From: a bacterium
Lineage (GTDB): Bacteria; Verrucomicrobiota; Verrucomicrobiia; Limisphaerales; UBA11358
Assembly (NCBI GenBank): GCA_021817945.1
Contig: JAKAFL010000008.1
Span: forward strand, 32,955-96,954
DNA: 64,000 bases
Direction: 5' to 3'
Below are positions 9,996 to 19,656 of the stretch, piece by piece; the stretch's first letter is position 1; each line of letters starts with the position of its first letter. The notes beneath the pieces were generated by a model. It worked only from the letters and a program-made list of their open reading frames with translations. It had not been told where the DNA came from and ran no database searches. The position numbers were made by a program, and so were the translations under genes.

Positions 9996-11878
9996 TGCGC
10001 TGAATTCTTATTGCGTTTGACAAGGGCCATCACCACGCCAGCCAGGCTGACCGCCAGGGGCATGGCCAGAATATTAATCCACTCCAGTTTGGTTTCCAAA
10101 GCCGTCACTTCCTTGTTCAGGTCTTTTTGGGCCTGCCTGAGTTCGCGGCTGGTTTCAGCCTCTTTTTTCTGGAAGTTATCCAGCTCGGCGCGTTGTTCTG
10201 GTGACAAAATGTAACGCTGGTCGGCTCCTTTTTTCTGCTGTTGCAACTCGCTGAGCCGGTCTTGGGCCTGTTGGAGGCTCTGTTGCAAATCCGCAATGCG
10301 CTGCTCACCCTCCGCCTCCGCAGCAGCCTCCAATTTCTTGATGCGGGTGAAAGGCCGGGCGGAAACCGCGCGGCTGCGAATGGAAATTAAATTTTCGTCT
10401 CCGGCCATTTGCTCGACCAGATTCTGGGCAAAATCCAGGTTGGCATTCATGGGGTTGACCATTTGACCAAACGGACTGTCCTCCTTCCGCAGGGAAAAGT
10501 CATCAGCCAGAAGGTCTGAATCGGCCACAAGCACCACCGTTGTGGGGGTGGAGGAAGTTTTGAGGAAAGATGATGCGGGGTTATTGGTCCCGGATGGATC
10601 CCCATTGGGGAATGCCGTTTGAAAGGTTCCCGTCAATCGGATTGCAAGCGGGTAGGAGACACCGGTGGACTTGAAATTATTCATGACTCCCTGCTCATCC
10701 TGGCTTGCCTGGGAGGCATCCACCAACTCCGCATCCGTGCTGCTATGTAGAAGCACGGTTTCCTTCAAGCCCGGCGCTGGGGCGCCAGTGAATGCGCCGG
10801 CCAACGGCAGCCATACCGGCCCAAGGTCGCTGGTGACCACATCATGCCGGTTCATGCCATCCTGAGTCAGGGCAAGCCAGGCTGGCGCATCCATGGGACT
10901 GCCATTTTGGCCGCCTAGCTGCATCTTGAAATCCAAATCTGCCACCACTTTCCCCGGGTCATAATCCACGCCCCAGGCTTTGAACAAAGGATCCAAACTG
11001 GAAGACTGGCCGCTGGTGTCGCCAGACATGGGATTTTGCTGGCGGCTGGAATAGGCGGAATAAGGGTCCACAAATGCGATCAACCTGCCTCCGCGTAAAA
11101 CAAACTGGTCCAGGGCAAATTCCGTGGCCGGAGTGATTCCCTTGGGATGAATCACCAGCAGAACCTTGACGTCATCATCAATTTTGGCTGCGTCCGGTGC
11201 GATTTGTCTGACGGTGTAGTCCTGTTGAAGTTGCTGGATGAGGGTCCATGCCGGTGTGCCCTGATCCATCTGGCCCTCTGCCTGCATCATGGGGTTGGAG
11301 GGTTGGCCAAATACCGGCAAAGCGCTCATCACGCCCACCACGGGCTTGGAAGGATTCTCGACCTGTGCAATGGCACGGGTGATGTCATATTCCAGCATAG
11401 GCTCACGATCTGGCGAGAGAAAGGGCAGGCTGGCCCGGGTGTCGAGCAATGACACGGAAATGCCCAGGTAAAACGGGTCCACCCCTGGCAAATTTTGGGG
11501 CTGCAATCCGTCCAGGCGGGCGGAATCTTCCGCGTCCGAATCGGGCTGCGGATCCAATTTCTCTATGACCAGGTTTTTCCCGGCCACTTCCTTGTACTCC
11601 GCAAGCAAGTCACTGACCTTTCGGGCGTAGTCGCGCAGGTAAACGGTGTCAGGCGTGGCGGTGTCGCTTTGGGAACAATAAAATCGAATTGTCACCGGGG
11701 TATCCAGGCGTGCGAGGATGGCCTTGGTGCCTGCGGACAGTGTGTAAACCTTGTCCTGGGTGAGGTCGAGCCGCAACGGCCTGAATCCCAGCAGGGCATT
11801 CAGGCCAATCAAGAGCGCCAGCATGGCCAGAACGCCTGCTGCGGAATAAACCAGGGTTTCAAAGGACTTTTTGTGCAT
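9992..11878 (-). CDS. GldG-like ABC-type transport auxiliary component
   Basis: LDLTQDKVYTLSAGTKAILARLDTPVTIRFYCS, C-terminal coiled-coil plus TM; operon with ABC permease and ATPase. Confidence 0.85.
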   Translation of the reverse strand: MHKKSFETLVYSAAGVLAMLALLIGLNALLGFRPLRLDLTQDKVYTLSAGTKAILARLDTPVTIRFYCSQSDTATPDTVYLRDYARKVSDLLAEYKEVAGKNLVIEKLDPQPDSDAEDSARLDGLQPQNLPGVDPFYLGISVSLLDTRASLPFLSPDREPMLEYDITRAIAQVENPSKPVVGVMSALPVFGQPSNPMMQAEGQMDQGTPAWTLIQQLQQDYTVRQIAPDAAKIDDDVKVLLVIHPKGITPATEFALDQFVLRGGRLIAFVDPYSAYSSRQQNPMSGDTSGQSSSLDPLFKAWGVDYDPGKVVADLDFKMQLGGQNGSPMDAPAWLALTQDGMNRHDVVTSDLGPVWLPLAGAFTGAPAPGLKETVLLHSSTDAELVDASQASQDEQGVMNNFKSTGVSYPLAIRLTGTFQTAFPNGDPSGTNNPASSFLKTSSTPTTVVLVADSDLLADDFSLRKEDSPFGQMVNPMNANLDFAQNLVEQMAGDENLISIRSRAVSARPFTRIKKLEAAAEAEGEQRIADLQQSLQQAQDRLSELQQQKKGADQRYILSPEQRAELDNFQKKEAETSRELRQAQKDLNKEVTALETKLEWINILAMPLAVSLAGVVMALVKRNKNSAQ

Positions 11879-11890
11879 CGTTTCTTGAAG

Positions 11891-12643
11891 TCAGTTGGTG
11901 CGGCGCGTCCGCAAAATGACGCTGGTGGTGAAAAGGGAGAAAAGGATCACGGACAGGAAAAACACCACGTCGCGGGAATCCAAAACACCCCGCTGGAACC
12001 CGCTGAAATGGGTGATGACACTGAATGAGGTGACAGCATCCACCAACCATTGCCAATGTCCCGGCAACGCCTGCAAAAGGTTGATCACGGGAGGAAAGCC
12101 CGCCAGGATCAAAAAGAGGCAGGCCACCACGGACAGAATGAAACTCACCACCTGATTACGGGTCATGGCTGAGGTGATGCAACTGATGGCCAGATAGGCG
12201 CCCGACATGAGCCAACTACCCACATAAGCGGTCAGAATCACCCCGTTATCCGGGCTGCCAAGGTAATTTACAGTCAGGACAACCGGGAAAGTCAAGGCAA
12301 GGGCAAGGCCCAAAAAAAGCCACGAGGCGGCAAATTTTCCCACAATCGCCTCCCACGGAGTGATGGGCATGGTCAGCAACAATTCCAACGTGCCCACACG
12401 CCTTTCATCCGCCCACAGGCGCATGCCCACGGCTGGGACCAAAAACAAGTAGAACCAGGGGTGCCAATTGAAAAAAGCGTTGCCCAAGGCGGCCTCCCCG
12501 CGCTCAAAAAACCCGCCGACCATGAAGGTGAAAAAACCATTTAAAAGGAGAAAGATGACAATAAAAACGTAGGCGACCGGCGATGAAAAATAGGCGCTGA
12601 TCTCTCTCTTGAGGATGGTTCGGATGTTGCCAATGCTGCTCAT
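11891..12643 (-). CDS. ABC transporter permease (ABC-2/GldF-like)
   Basis: IGNIRTILKREISAYFSSPVAYVFIVIFLLLNGFFTF; WADERRVGTLELLLTMPITPWEAIVGKF. Confidence 0.88.
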   Translation of the reverse strand: MSSIGNIRTILKREISAYFSSPVAYVFIVIFLLLNGFFTFMVGGFFERGEAALGNAFFNWHPWFYLFLVPAVGMRLWADERRVGTLELLLTMPITPWEAIVGKFAASWLFLGLALALTFPVVLTVNYLGSPDNGVILTAYVGSWLMSGAYLAISCITSAMTRNQVVSFILSVVACLFLILAGFPPVINLLQALPGHWQWLVDAVTSFSVITHFSGFQRGVLDSRDVVFFLSVILFSLFTTSVILRTRRTN

Positions 12644-13596
12644 GATTTTGCCTCCCGTGCTGCGGTTTCCGGCAGGGTGATGCGGCGGAACACGTCGTCC
12701 AACCTGCCCTCCTCCGTGCGCAGTGCCTCCACCTGCCAGCCTTGCGTGGCGGTTAGAATATCGCGAGTGACATCAATCACCCGGTCCGGGTGGGGAAAGG
12801 CGGTGACCGCCACCCAATCCGCTGTGGATTCCACTGCCAGTCGGCGGACGGATGGGATTCGTCCGAGCTGCTCCCGGATCGCATTCACTCCCATGCCTTT
12901 TATGTTGAGGCTGACCGCACCGGACCATTCTGACTTGCGGCGCAGTTCCCGCGGTGTGCCATTGGCCACCACGCGACCACGGTCAATGATCATGGCCCGG
13001 GTGCAAACTGCATCCACTTCCTCAAGGATGTGGGTGGAAAAAATAATCGCCTTTTCACGCCCCATCTGGCGAATCAACTGGCGTATCTCATGTTTTTGGT
13101 TTGGGTCCAACCCATCCGTGGGCTCATCCAGAACCAACACATCCGGGTCGTGGATGATGGATTGGGCAAAGCAGGTGCGATGACGGTAGCCCTTGGAGAG
13201 GGTATCCACATTTTGGTGCAGAACGGCCTGTAGAAAACACTTTTCCACCACAGCCTGCACCGCAGCATTGCGGGCTGCGCCGCGCAAGCCACGGATTTCG
13301 GCGGCAAACTGGAGGAAGCCCTTCACGGTCATGTCCGTGTAAGCCGGGGCATTTTCAGGCAAATACCCGATGCGACGCTTGGCGGCCACCGGTTCCAGGG
13401 AGAGATCGTGGCCTCCCACATGGACAGAACCGCTGGTGGGGGTGATGAAACCCGTGATCATCCGCATGGTGGTGGATTTGCCGGCGCCATTGGGTCCCAA
13501 AAAACCCAGCACCTCTCCACGTGCCACCTCAAAGGTCACGCCATCCACGGCACGTTTTGCCCCAAAAAATTTGCTTAATTGATCAACTTTTATCAT
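12640..13596 (-). CDS. ABC transporter ATP-binding protein (GldA-like)
   Basis: FLGPNGAGKSTTMRMITGFITPTSG Walker A, VLVLDEPTDGLDPNQ Walker B. Confidence 0.92.
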   Translation of the reverse strand: MIKVDQLSKFFGAKRAVDGVTFEVARGEVLGFLGPNGAGKSTTMRMITGFITPTSGSVHVGGHDLSLEPVAAKRRIGYLPENAPAYTDMTVKGFLQFAAEIRGLRGAARNAAVQAVVEKCFLQAVLHQNVDTLSKGYRHRTCFAQSIIHDPDVLVLDEPTDGLDPNQKHEIRQLIRQMGREKAIIFSTHILEEVDAVCTRAMIIDRGRVVANGTPRELRRKSEWSGAVSLNIKGMGVNAIREQLGRIPSVRRLAVESTADWVAVTAFPHPDRVIDVTRDILTATQGWQVEALRTEEGRLDDVFRRITLPETAAREAKS

Positions 13597-13866
13597 GGAC
13601 GCTTTGCTGTCATGAATGCAAGACACAGGTTAAACCACACTGACACGGCGGCAAAAATGCCGACGGGCCTGGATGGCGTATCTGCTCGGTTTTATAGATG
13701 GACATGTTAAAAAAACGTTCAAAATAAATCAAGCGTTGGAAGGGCTGCTGATGCTTGCAACCTCAACGGAATGCCATGGAAACTGCCCGGGGGACTTTCC
13801 CCAGTTTAACCGGACTTGGTTCCGACATTGCCAATGTGGCCGTGGGGGACTACCATCCGCGCGTTG

Positions 13867-14715
13867 ATGGCGGAATACAAAGTCCAATTTGAAGTCTTCG
13901 AAGGCCCCTTGGATCTGCTTCTTTACCTGATCAAAAAGGAGGAAGTGGATATTTATGAGGTTAACCTCACCAAGCTGGCCACCCAGTTCATTGAACATGT
14001 GGAATTGATGCGTGCCTTTGACCTGGATGTGGCCGGCGAATTCCTGGTGATGGCGTCCACTCTGATGTTCATCAAGAGTCGTGAACTGCTTCCTGTGGAG
14101 CAGCAGGTGGTGGTGGAAGGCGAGGAGGAGGGTGAGGATCCGCGCTGGGAGTTGGTGCGCCAACTGGTGGAGTACAAAAAGTTCAAGGATGCGGCCCGTC
14201 AACTGCAGGTTTTGGAATGCCGCCAGGAATCCATTTACCCCAGGCGCCCGGTGAAAATGGAGTTTGATAGTCCGGCCGCGCCCGCCAAAACCGAGGCTGG
14301 GATCTTTGATTTGCTCAATGCGGTCAATGCCGTACTGAAACGCTTTGAGGCCAAGGAAGCCGGCACCCGCGAAATTTTCGAGGACAAGTGGACGGTCAGC
14401 GAAAAAATGGAACGGGTCCTAAGCACTCTGCTGGAGCGTGGAAGAATGCAGTTCTCGGAGCTATTCGCCACCGCAGCCAGTCGTCCGGAAGTGGTTTGCA
14501 CTTTTTTGGCGCTTTTGGAATTGATCCGGCTCAAACAATTGCAATGCCTGCAAACGGAGCCCTTTGCTGAAATTGAAATATGCATCCGGGAAAAAACCGT
14601 TCCTGATGAGAACCCGGCCAGCCCGGGCCCAGACCAGCCCCAAATCCACGGGCAACCCGGGCAGCCTGTGGATTCCATACCGCTGAAATCGGGGCTGGAG
14701 TCTGGCGAACAATAA
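13867..14715 (+). CDS. scpA: Segregation and condensation protein A
   Basis: YKVQFEVFEGPLDLLLYLIKKEEVDIYEVNLTKLATQFIEHVELM; scpB follows. Confidence 0.93.
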   Translation: MAEYKVQFEVFEGPLDLLLYLIKKEEVDIYEVNLTKLATQFIEHVELMRAFDLDVAGEFLVMASTLMFIKSRELLPVEQQVVVEGEEEGEDPRWELVRQLVEYKKFKDAARQLQVLECRQESIYPRRPVKMEFDSPAAPAKTEAGIFDLLNAVNAVLKRFEAKEAGTREIFEDKWTVSEKMERVLSTLLERGRMQFSELFATAASRPEVVCTFLALLELIRLKQLQCLQTEPFAEIEICIREKTVPDENPASPGPDQPQIHGQPGQPVDSIPLKSGLESGEQ

Positions 14716-14741
14716 CACTGCATTCACAACCCCCTTTTTGC

Positions 14742-15461
14742 ATGGAACTCAAATTCATACTGGAAGCGCTGCTTTTTTCGGCTCAAAAACCAATGACCTT
14801 GAAAGAACTGCGCGAGGTTTTTTCCGCAACCGCCGGGGCGGAGGACAGCACGGAAACGGCGCGCGCCTTCAAAAAGGTTAAGGACGAGGAATTGCTGGCC
14901 TGCCTTGAGCAACTTTCTGCCGAGCATGAGTCTGCCGGACGCAGTTACCGGCTGGCGAACGTGGCCGGGGCGTGGCAATTCGTCACCCAGCCGGATTACG
15001 CCCCCTGGCTGCGTTCCTTGCTGGGAGTGAAGGCGCGTCCCCCGCGCCTTTCCCAGGCGGCTTTGGAAACGCTGGCCATCATCGCTTATCGTCAGCCTGT
15101 GACCAGGGCGGAAGTGGAGCAGGTGCGCGGGGTGAACGTGGATGGCACCATGCAGACCCTGTTGGAGCGCGGCCTGGTGGAACAAAGCGGCCGGGCCGAA
15201 GTGGTGGGCCGCCCCGCCCTGTACAGCACCACGGCGGCTTTTCTCGAATACTTTGGACTCAAGGAACTGGGCGATTTGCCTGCGGCAGATGAATTGCGCC
15301 GGTTGCCGGTGGAAAGACCGCCCGCTCCGGTCACCGCCGATCCAGGCCTTGCCACCTTGCCGCCTGAGACCCTCCAAAGCTCCGGACCAGCGAGCGCTGA
15401 TTCTGACCCCGCAACGGACGCAACTCCGTCAGCGGAAGGAACTCCTCCTGCCCAAGCCTGA
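14742..15461 (+). CDS. scpB: Segregation and condensation protein B
   Basis: LKFILEALLFSAQKPMTLKEL...LSQAALETLAIIAYRQPVTRAEVEQVRGVNVDGTMQTLLERGLVE. Confidence 0.95.
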   Translation: MELKFILEALLFSAQKPMTLKELREVFSATAGAEDSTETARAFKKVKDEELLACLEQLSAEHESAGRSYRLANVAGAWQFVTQPDYAPWLRSLLGVKARPPRLSQAALETLAIIAYRQPVTRAEVEQVRGVNVDGTMQTLLERGLVEQSGRAEVVGRPALYSTTAAFLEYFGLKELGDLPAADELRRLPVERPPAPVTADPGLATLPPETLQSSGPASADSDPATDATPSAEGTPPAQA

Positions 15462-15500
15462 CCATCCCCAGTTGCCCCCGGTGGTTGGACATTCCATAAT

Positions 15501-15588
15501 TTAACCAAGAAAGCGAAATTGAAAGGGTCAAGATGCGGCAAAATGCTGGAGCGGATTGGCCCTTTGAATTTCGTTTTTCGGGTTTAAT
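15501..15588. repeat. Short copy of dispersed repeat family 2 (core shared with 50481-50652)
   Basis: AAGCGAAATTGAAAGGGTCAAGATGCGGCAAAATGCTGGAGCG vs 50.5-kb copy AAGCGAAATGGAAAGGGTCAAAATGCGGCAAGATGCTGGAGCG; imperfect inverted termini TTAACC..GCGAAATT / AATTTCG..GGTTTAA. Confidence 0.85.
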
Positions 15589-15611
15589 TGCCGGATGGGA
15601 GGAAAAGCGAG

Positions 15612-15656
15612 AGGGACGAGCAGGACGGCCAATTTGGCCGTCTCCCACTCGTCCCT
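15612..15656. terminator. Long two-tier hairpin between convergent scpB and ahcY; possible bidirectional terminator or repeat
   Basis: AGGGACGAG (15612-15620)/CTCGTCCCT (15648-15656) enclosing GACGGCCAA (15624-15632)/TTGGCCGTC (15634-15642). No long T-run. Confidence 0.6.
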
Positions 15657-15697
15657 ACAATCAATCGAACGTGTGAAGTGCTGCCTGGGAGAGGCAG

Positions 15698-17197
15698 TCA
15701 GTAACGGTAATGTTCGGGTTTGTACGGACCCTCCACAGGCACGCCCAAATAGTCGGCCTGGCTGGATGTGAGCTTGGTCAGTTTGACACCAATTTTTTCG
15801 AGGTGCAGCCGCGCCACTTCCTCATCCAATTTCTTGGGCAGACGATAAACCCCCACCTTGAGTGAACTGCGGTTTTTCCAAAGGTCCATCTGTGCGAGCA
15901 CCTGGTTGGTAAAACTGTTGCTCATCACGAAACTCGGATGGCCCGTGGCGCATCCCAAGTTCACCAAACGGCCTTCGGCCAGCATGTAAAGGCTGTTGCC
16001 GCCGGGGAAGGTGTATTTATCCACCTGCGGCTTGATGTTGATTTTTTTTACGCCCCTGGCCTGGTTCAAACGGTCCACTTGAATCTCGTTATCAAAATGG
16101 CCAATATTACAGACAATGGCCTGATCCTTCATTTTAGCCATGTGTTCCAGAGTGATAATATCCCGGTTGCCTGTGGTGGTGACGTAGAGGTCGGCGCGAC
16201 CCAGGGTATCCTCGACGGTAGTGACCTCGAAGCCTTCCATTGCGGCCTGCAAGGCATTAATGGGATCAATTTCGGTGACAATAACCCGGGCACCGAACCC
16301 GCGAAGGGAATGCGCGGATCCCTTGCCCACGTCCCCGTAACCACAAACCACGGCCACTTTGCCGGCCACCATCACGTCTGTGGCCCGTTTGATACCGTCG
16401 GCCAGTGATTCACGGCAGCCATAGAGGTTGTCAAACTTGGATTTGGTCACAGAATCATTCACATTGATGGCAGGCACCAGCAGCTTGCCTTTTTCAAGCA
16501 TTTGATACAAGCGATGCACCCCGGTGGTGGTTTCCTCTGAAACCCCCTTCCAGTCCTTCACCACCTCATGCCAAAAGCCGGGACGTTCCCGCGCCACTCG
16601 CTTGAGAAGGTTTTTGATGACGCTCACTTCATGGCTGTCGCTGGGCGTGTTGACCCAGTCGCTGCCCTCTTCCAATTCATAACCTTTATGGATCAAAAGA
16701 GTGGCGTCACCACCGTCGTCCACGATCAATTGCGGGCCTTTGTTCCCGGGATGGGTCAAGGCAGAGAGTGTCAGGTCCCAATATTCTTCAAGTGTTTCGC
16801 CCTTGAAAGCAAAGACAGGAATGCCAGCCTGCGCAATGGCTGCCGCAGCGTGATCCTGTGTGGAAAAAATGTTGCAACTGGCCCAACGGACGGAGGCGCC
16901 CAATTCCACCAGTGTTTCAATGAGAATGGCCGTCTCAATGGTCATGTGCAAGGAACCGGTGATCCGGACTCCTTTCAAGGGCTTTTGCCTGCCATACTTG
17001 GCACGTATGGCCATCAGCCCTGGCATTTCGTGCTCTGAAACCTGAATGGTCTTGCGGCCCCACTCAGCCAGGGAGATGTCCTTGACCAGGAAATCGCCGC
17101 CCACAGATTTATTTCCATTCGTGGAATTCTTGACAGGGCTGGGGGTGATTGCAGCGCCCGCCTTTTTTCGGCTGGGAGATAGTTTGATGGATGCCAT
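15698..17197 (-). CDS. ahcY: Adenosylhomocysteinase
   Basis: [74 protein letters not shown]-terminal YKPEHYRY. Confidence 0.97.
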   Translation of the reverse strand: MASIKLSPSRKKAGAAITPSPVKNSTNGNKSVGGDFLVKDISLAEWGRKTIQVSEHEMPGLMAIRAKYGRQKPLKGVRITGSLHMTIETAILIETLVELGASVRWASCNIFSTQDHAAAAIAQAGIPVFAFKGETLEEYWDLTLSALTHPGNKGPQLIVDDGGDATLLIHKGYELEEGSDWVNTPSDSHEVSVIKNLLKRVARERPGFWHEVVKDWKGVSEETTTGVHRLYQMLEKGKLLVPAINVNDSVTKSKFDNLYGCRESLADGIKRATDVMVAGKVAVVCGYGDVGKGSAHSLRGFGARVIVTEIDPINALQAAMEGFEVTTVEDTLGRADLYVTTTGNRDIITLEHMAKMKDQAIVCNIGHFDNEIQVDRLNQARGVKKINIKPQVDKYTFPGGNSLYMLAEGRLVNLGCATGHPSFVMSNSFTNQVLAQMDLWKNRSSLKVGVYRLPKKLDEEVARLHLEKIGVKLTKLTSSQADYLGVPVEGPYKPEHYRY

Positions 17198-17225
17198 GAT
17201 GTGTAACGGTTGAATGTGGAATTGC

Positions 17226-18410
17226 TTAATTAAGTTTGAGGGCCTTCTGCAGGGCTTTGACCTTGTCGGTCTTTTCCCAGGTGATCTCAGGATCGTTTTT
17301 GCCAAAATGACCGTAGTTGGTGGTCTTGCGATAAATGGGACGAAGCAAATTCAGTTGCTTGATGATGTTGGCTGGCTTGAAGCTGAAGACTTCCCGGACG
17401 GCGTTTTCGATCTGCAAATCCGTGATGCCTTCCACCGCTGTGCCAAAGGTGTTCACACACACGCTGACCGGCTCGGGATAGCCAATGGCGTAGGCGAACT
17501 GGATTTCCGCGCTGGAAGCGGCGCCCGAAGCCACGATGTTTTTGGCCACCCAGCGGCCCATGTAGGCTGCGCTGCGATCCACTTTGCTGGGGTCTTTCCC
17601 TGAGAAAGCGCCTCCGCCATGCCGTCCCATGCCGCCATAGCTGTCCACAATGATTTTACGCCCCGTCAATCCGGTGTCTCCCTGGGGTCCCCCGACGACG
17701 AAACGACCTGTGGGGTTAATTAAAAATTGCGTCTTTTTAGTGAGCATCTCCCTGGGCAGCATTTTTTTGATGATTTGCTCAATGCAAAACTCCTTGATGG
17801 TCCTGTGGCTCACGCTCTCGGCATGCTGGGTGGAAATAACCACATTGGTGATCTCCACCGGCTGGTCCTCGACGTATTTCACGGAGACCTGGGACTTGGC
17901 GTCGGGCCGGAGCCAAGCCACCTTTCCACTCTTGCGCACGCGGGTCAATTCCCGGCCCAATTGATGGGCAAACATGATCGGCGCCGGCATCAGCTCGGGA
18001 GTCTCATTGCAGGCATAGCCAAACATCAGACCCTGGTCGCCGGCCCCTTGTTCCGCTGTTTCCTTGCCGTCCGCCGCCCGGGCATCCACGCCCTGCTTGA
18101 TGTCCTCGGACTGCCGGGTGACGGCGTTCATAATCAACACCTTGTCCGCATGAAACACGTCATCATCATTCACGTAGCCGATCTCACGGATGGCATCGCG
18201 CGCGATCGCATTAAAATCCAGCTTGGCCCGGGTGGTGATCTCACCGCCCACGACTACTAGGTTGGATTTGGCATAGGTCTCACATGCCACACGGCTGTTT
18301 TTATCCTGCGCCAGACACGCATCCAATACATAATCAGATATTGTGTCACAAACCTTGTCAGGATGCCCCTCGCCAACAGACTCAGATGAAAAGATAAAAT
18401 TTTTGCTCAT
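17226..18410 (-). CDS. metK: S-adenosylmethionine synthetase
   Basis: [75 protein letters not shown]. Confidence 0.97.
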   Translation of the reverse strand: MSKNFIFSSESVGEGHPDKVCDTISDYVLDACLAQDKNSRVACETYAKSNLVVVGGEITTRAKLDFNAIARDAIREIGYVNDDDVFHADKVLIMNAVTRQSEDIKQGVDARAADGKETAEQGAGDQGLMFGYACNETPELMPAPIMFAHQLGRELTRVRKSGKVAWLRPDAKSQVSVKYVEDQPVEITNVVISTQHAESVSHRTIKEFCIEQIIKKMLPREMLTKKTQFLINPTGRFVVGGPQGDTGLTGRKIIVDSYGGMGRHGGGAFSGKDPSKVDRSAAYMGRWVAKNIVASGAASSAEIQFAYAIGYPEPVSVCVNTFGTAVEGITDLQIENAVREVFSFKPANIIKQLNLLRPIYRKTTNYGHFGKNDPEITWEKTDKVKALQKALKLN

Positions 18411-18442
18411 GGATGAATTTCGGTTAAAACCACATATTGACG

Positions 18443-18460
18443 TATCATGATATCATGATA
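18443..18460. promoter_or_regulatory. 18-bp perfect palindrome, probable operator of the divergent ArsR-methyltransferase regulator
   Basis: TATCATGATATCATGATA equals its own reverse complement; lies 33 bp upstream of the metK start in the divergent intergenic region. Confidence 0.75.
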
Positions 18461-18569
18461 TATAGTTTTTCGAGCAGGTCAAATAAAAATTTCTCATTGC
18501 AGCAGGCCCGCTGTCCGTTTGTGATTGTCAGGTTGTTTTCACTTTTAGCAGCAGAAAGACCAGTGGCTG

Positions 18570-18616
18570 CGGAGGGTGGAATCCTCCGGTCGGTCTCAGA
18601 TAAGCAATCCGACCGG
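18570..18616 (+). promoter_or_regulatory. Two mutually exclusive hairpins in the leader of the ArsR-methyltransferase gene
   Basis: CGGAGG(18570-18575)/CCTCCG(18583-18588) and CCGGTCGG(18586-18593)/CCGACCGG(18609-18616) share CCG at 18586-18588. Confidence 0.4.
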
Positions 18617-18665
18617 GTCAGTTTGAGTTTGGTGAGGGATTCATTATGTCATTTCATTTGTCACC

Positions 18666-19598
18666 ATGCCGATAATTTTAAAATCATTGCGGGCATTGTC
18701 TGATCCGACCCGGCTTCGGATCATGGCATTGCTGGAGCGGGACGAACTCTCGGTGCATGAGCTTCAGGAGGTGACTCGCCTGGGTCAATCGCGCATTTCC
18801 ACGCATCTTGGACTTTTGCAGGAGGCTGGGATGGTTCAATCACGCCGTGAAGGGAAGCGGACCTTTTACAAGCTGGGTTCCGGGGATGAAGGCGGGGTAT
18901 CTGAGTTCATTCGCCTTGCCATCAGGGGTGCGTGTGAATTGCCGGAGCACTCTCATGACCAGATCAACCTGAAGCGCATTCTGGCACGGCGCGAGGAACA
19001 GGCCCAAGTGTATTTCAACCAGGTAGCGGGGCGATTTGACAGGGTGTATGGGCCTGGGCGTTCATGGCAGGCGTTTGGCCATTTATTATTGCGGATGCTA
19101 CCTCATGTGGTGGTGGCCGACCTGGGAGCCGGAGAGGGTCTTTTGGCGGAATTGCTTGCGCGGAGGGCACGACGGGTTATTGCGGTGGATAACTCTGAAA
19201 AAATCGTGGGATTCGGGGCCGCAAAAGCCCTGAGGACCGGGCTTAAAAACCTGGAATTCCGGTTGGGCGACCTGCAGCATCCGCCCATTGAGCCGAATAG
19301 CGTGGACGTGGTGATTTTAAGCCAGGCCCTGCACCATGCGAAAAATCCGGCGGCAGCGTTGGTGGCGGCGCATGGCATCCTCAAAAAAGAGGGTCAAATC
19401 CTCATTTTGGATTTATTGAAACATCAATTTGGCAGGGCGGAAGAATTGTATGGTGACCGGTGGCCGGGTTTTACGGAGGGTGATTTGCATCATTGGCTGG
19501 AGCAGGCCGGCTTTAAAAAAATCGAAGTCAGCATCGTGGCCCGGGAGGAGCAACCGCCTCATTTTCAAACCATCCTGGCTTCAGGCGAGAAGGGTTAA
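18666..19598 (+). CDS. ArsR-family HTH regulator fused to class I SAM-dependent methyltransferase domain
   Basis: LSDPTRLRIMALLERDELSVHELQEVTRLGQSRISTHLGLLQEAGMV (ArsR HTH), then VVADLGAGEGLLAELLARRARRVIAVDNSEKIV (methyltransferase motif I). Confidence 0.9.
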   Translation: MPIILKSLRALSDPTRLRIMALLERDELSVHELQEVTRLGQSRISTHLGLLQEAGMVQSRREGKRTFYKLGSGDEGGVSEFIRLAIRGACELPEHSHDQINLKRILARREEQAQVYFNQVAGRFDRVYGPGRSWQAFGHLLLRMLPHVVVADLGAGEGLLAELLARRARRVIAVDNSEKIVGFGAAKALRTGLKNLEFRLGDLQHPPIEPNSVDVVILSQALHHAKNPAAALVAAHGILKKEGQILILDLLKHQFGRAEELYGDRWPGFTEGDLHHWLEQAGFKKIEVSIVAREEQPPHFQTILASGEKG

Positions 19599-19656
19599 GG
19601 CGAAAAAGCGCCGCCCGAGACCGCCCCGTCCGTGAAATGATGGGTGGCGCGGAGGG

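Noticed and set aside
18541-18640. Possible SAM-I-like riboswitch on the minus strand upstream of metK (GCTTATCTGAGACC...GGAGG)
   Set aside because: Only the TTATC-GAG and GGAGG strings resemble the family; the conserved core and pairing order were not found. Kept only as an unclassified structured leader.
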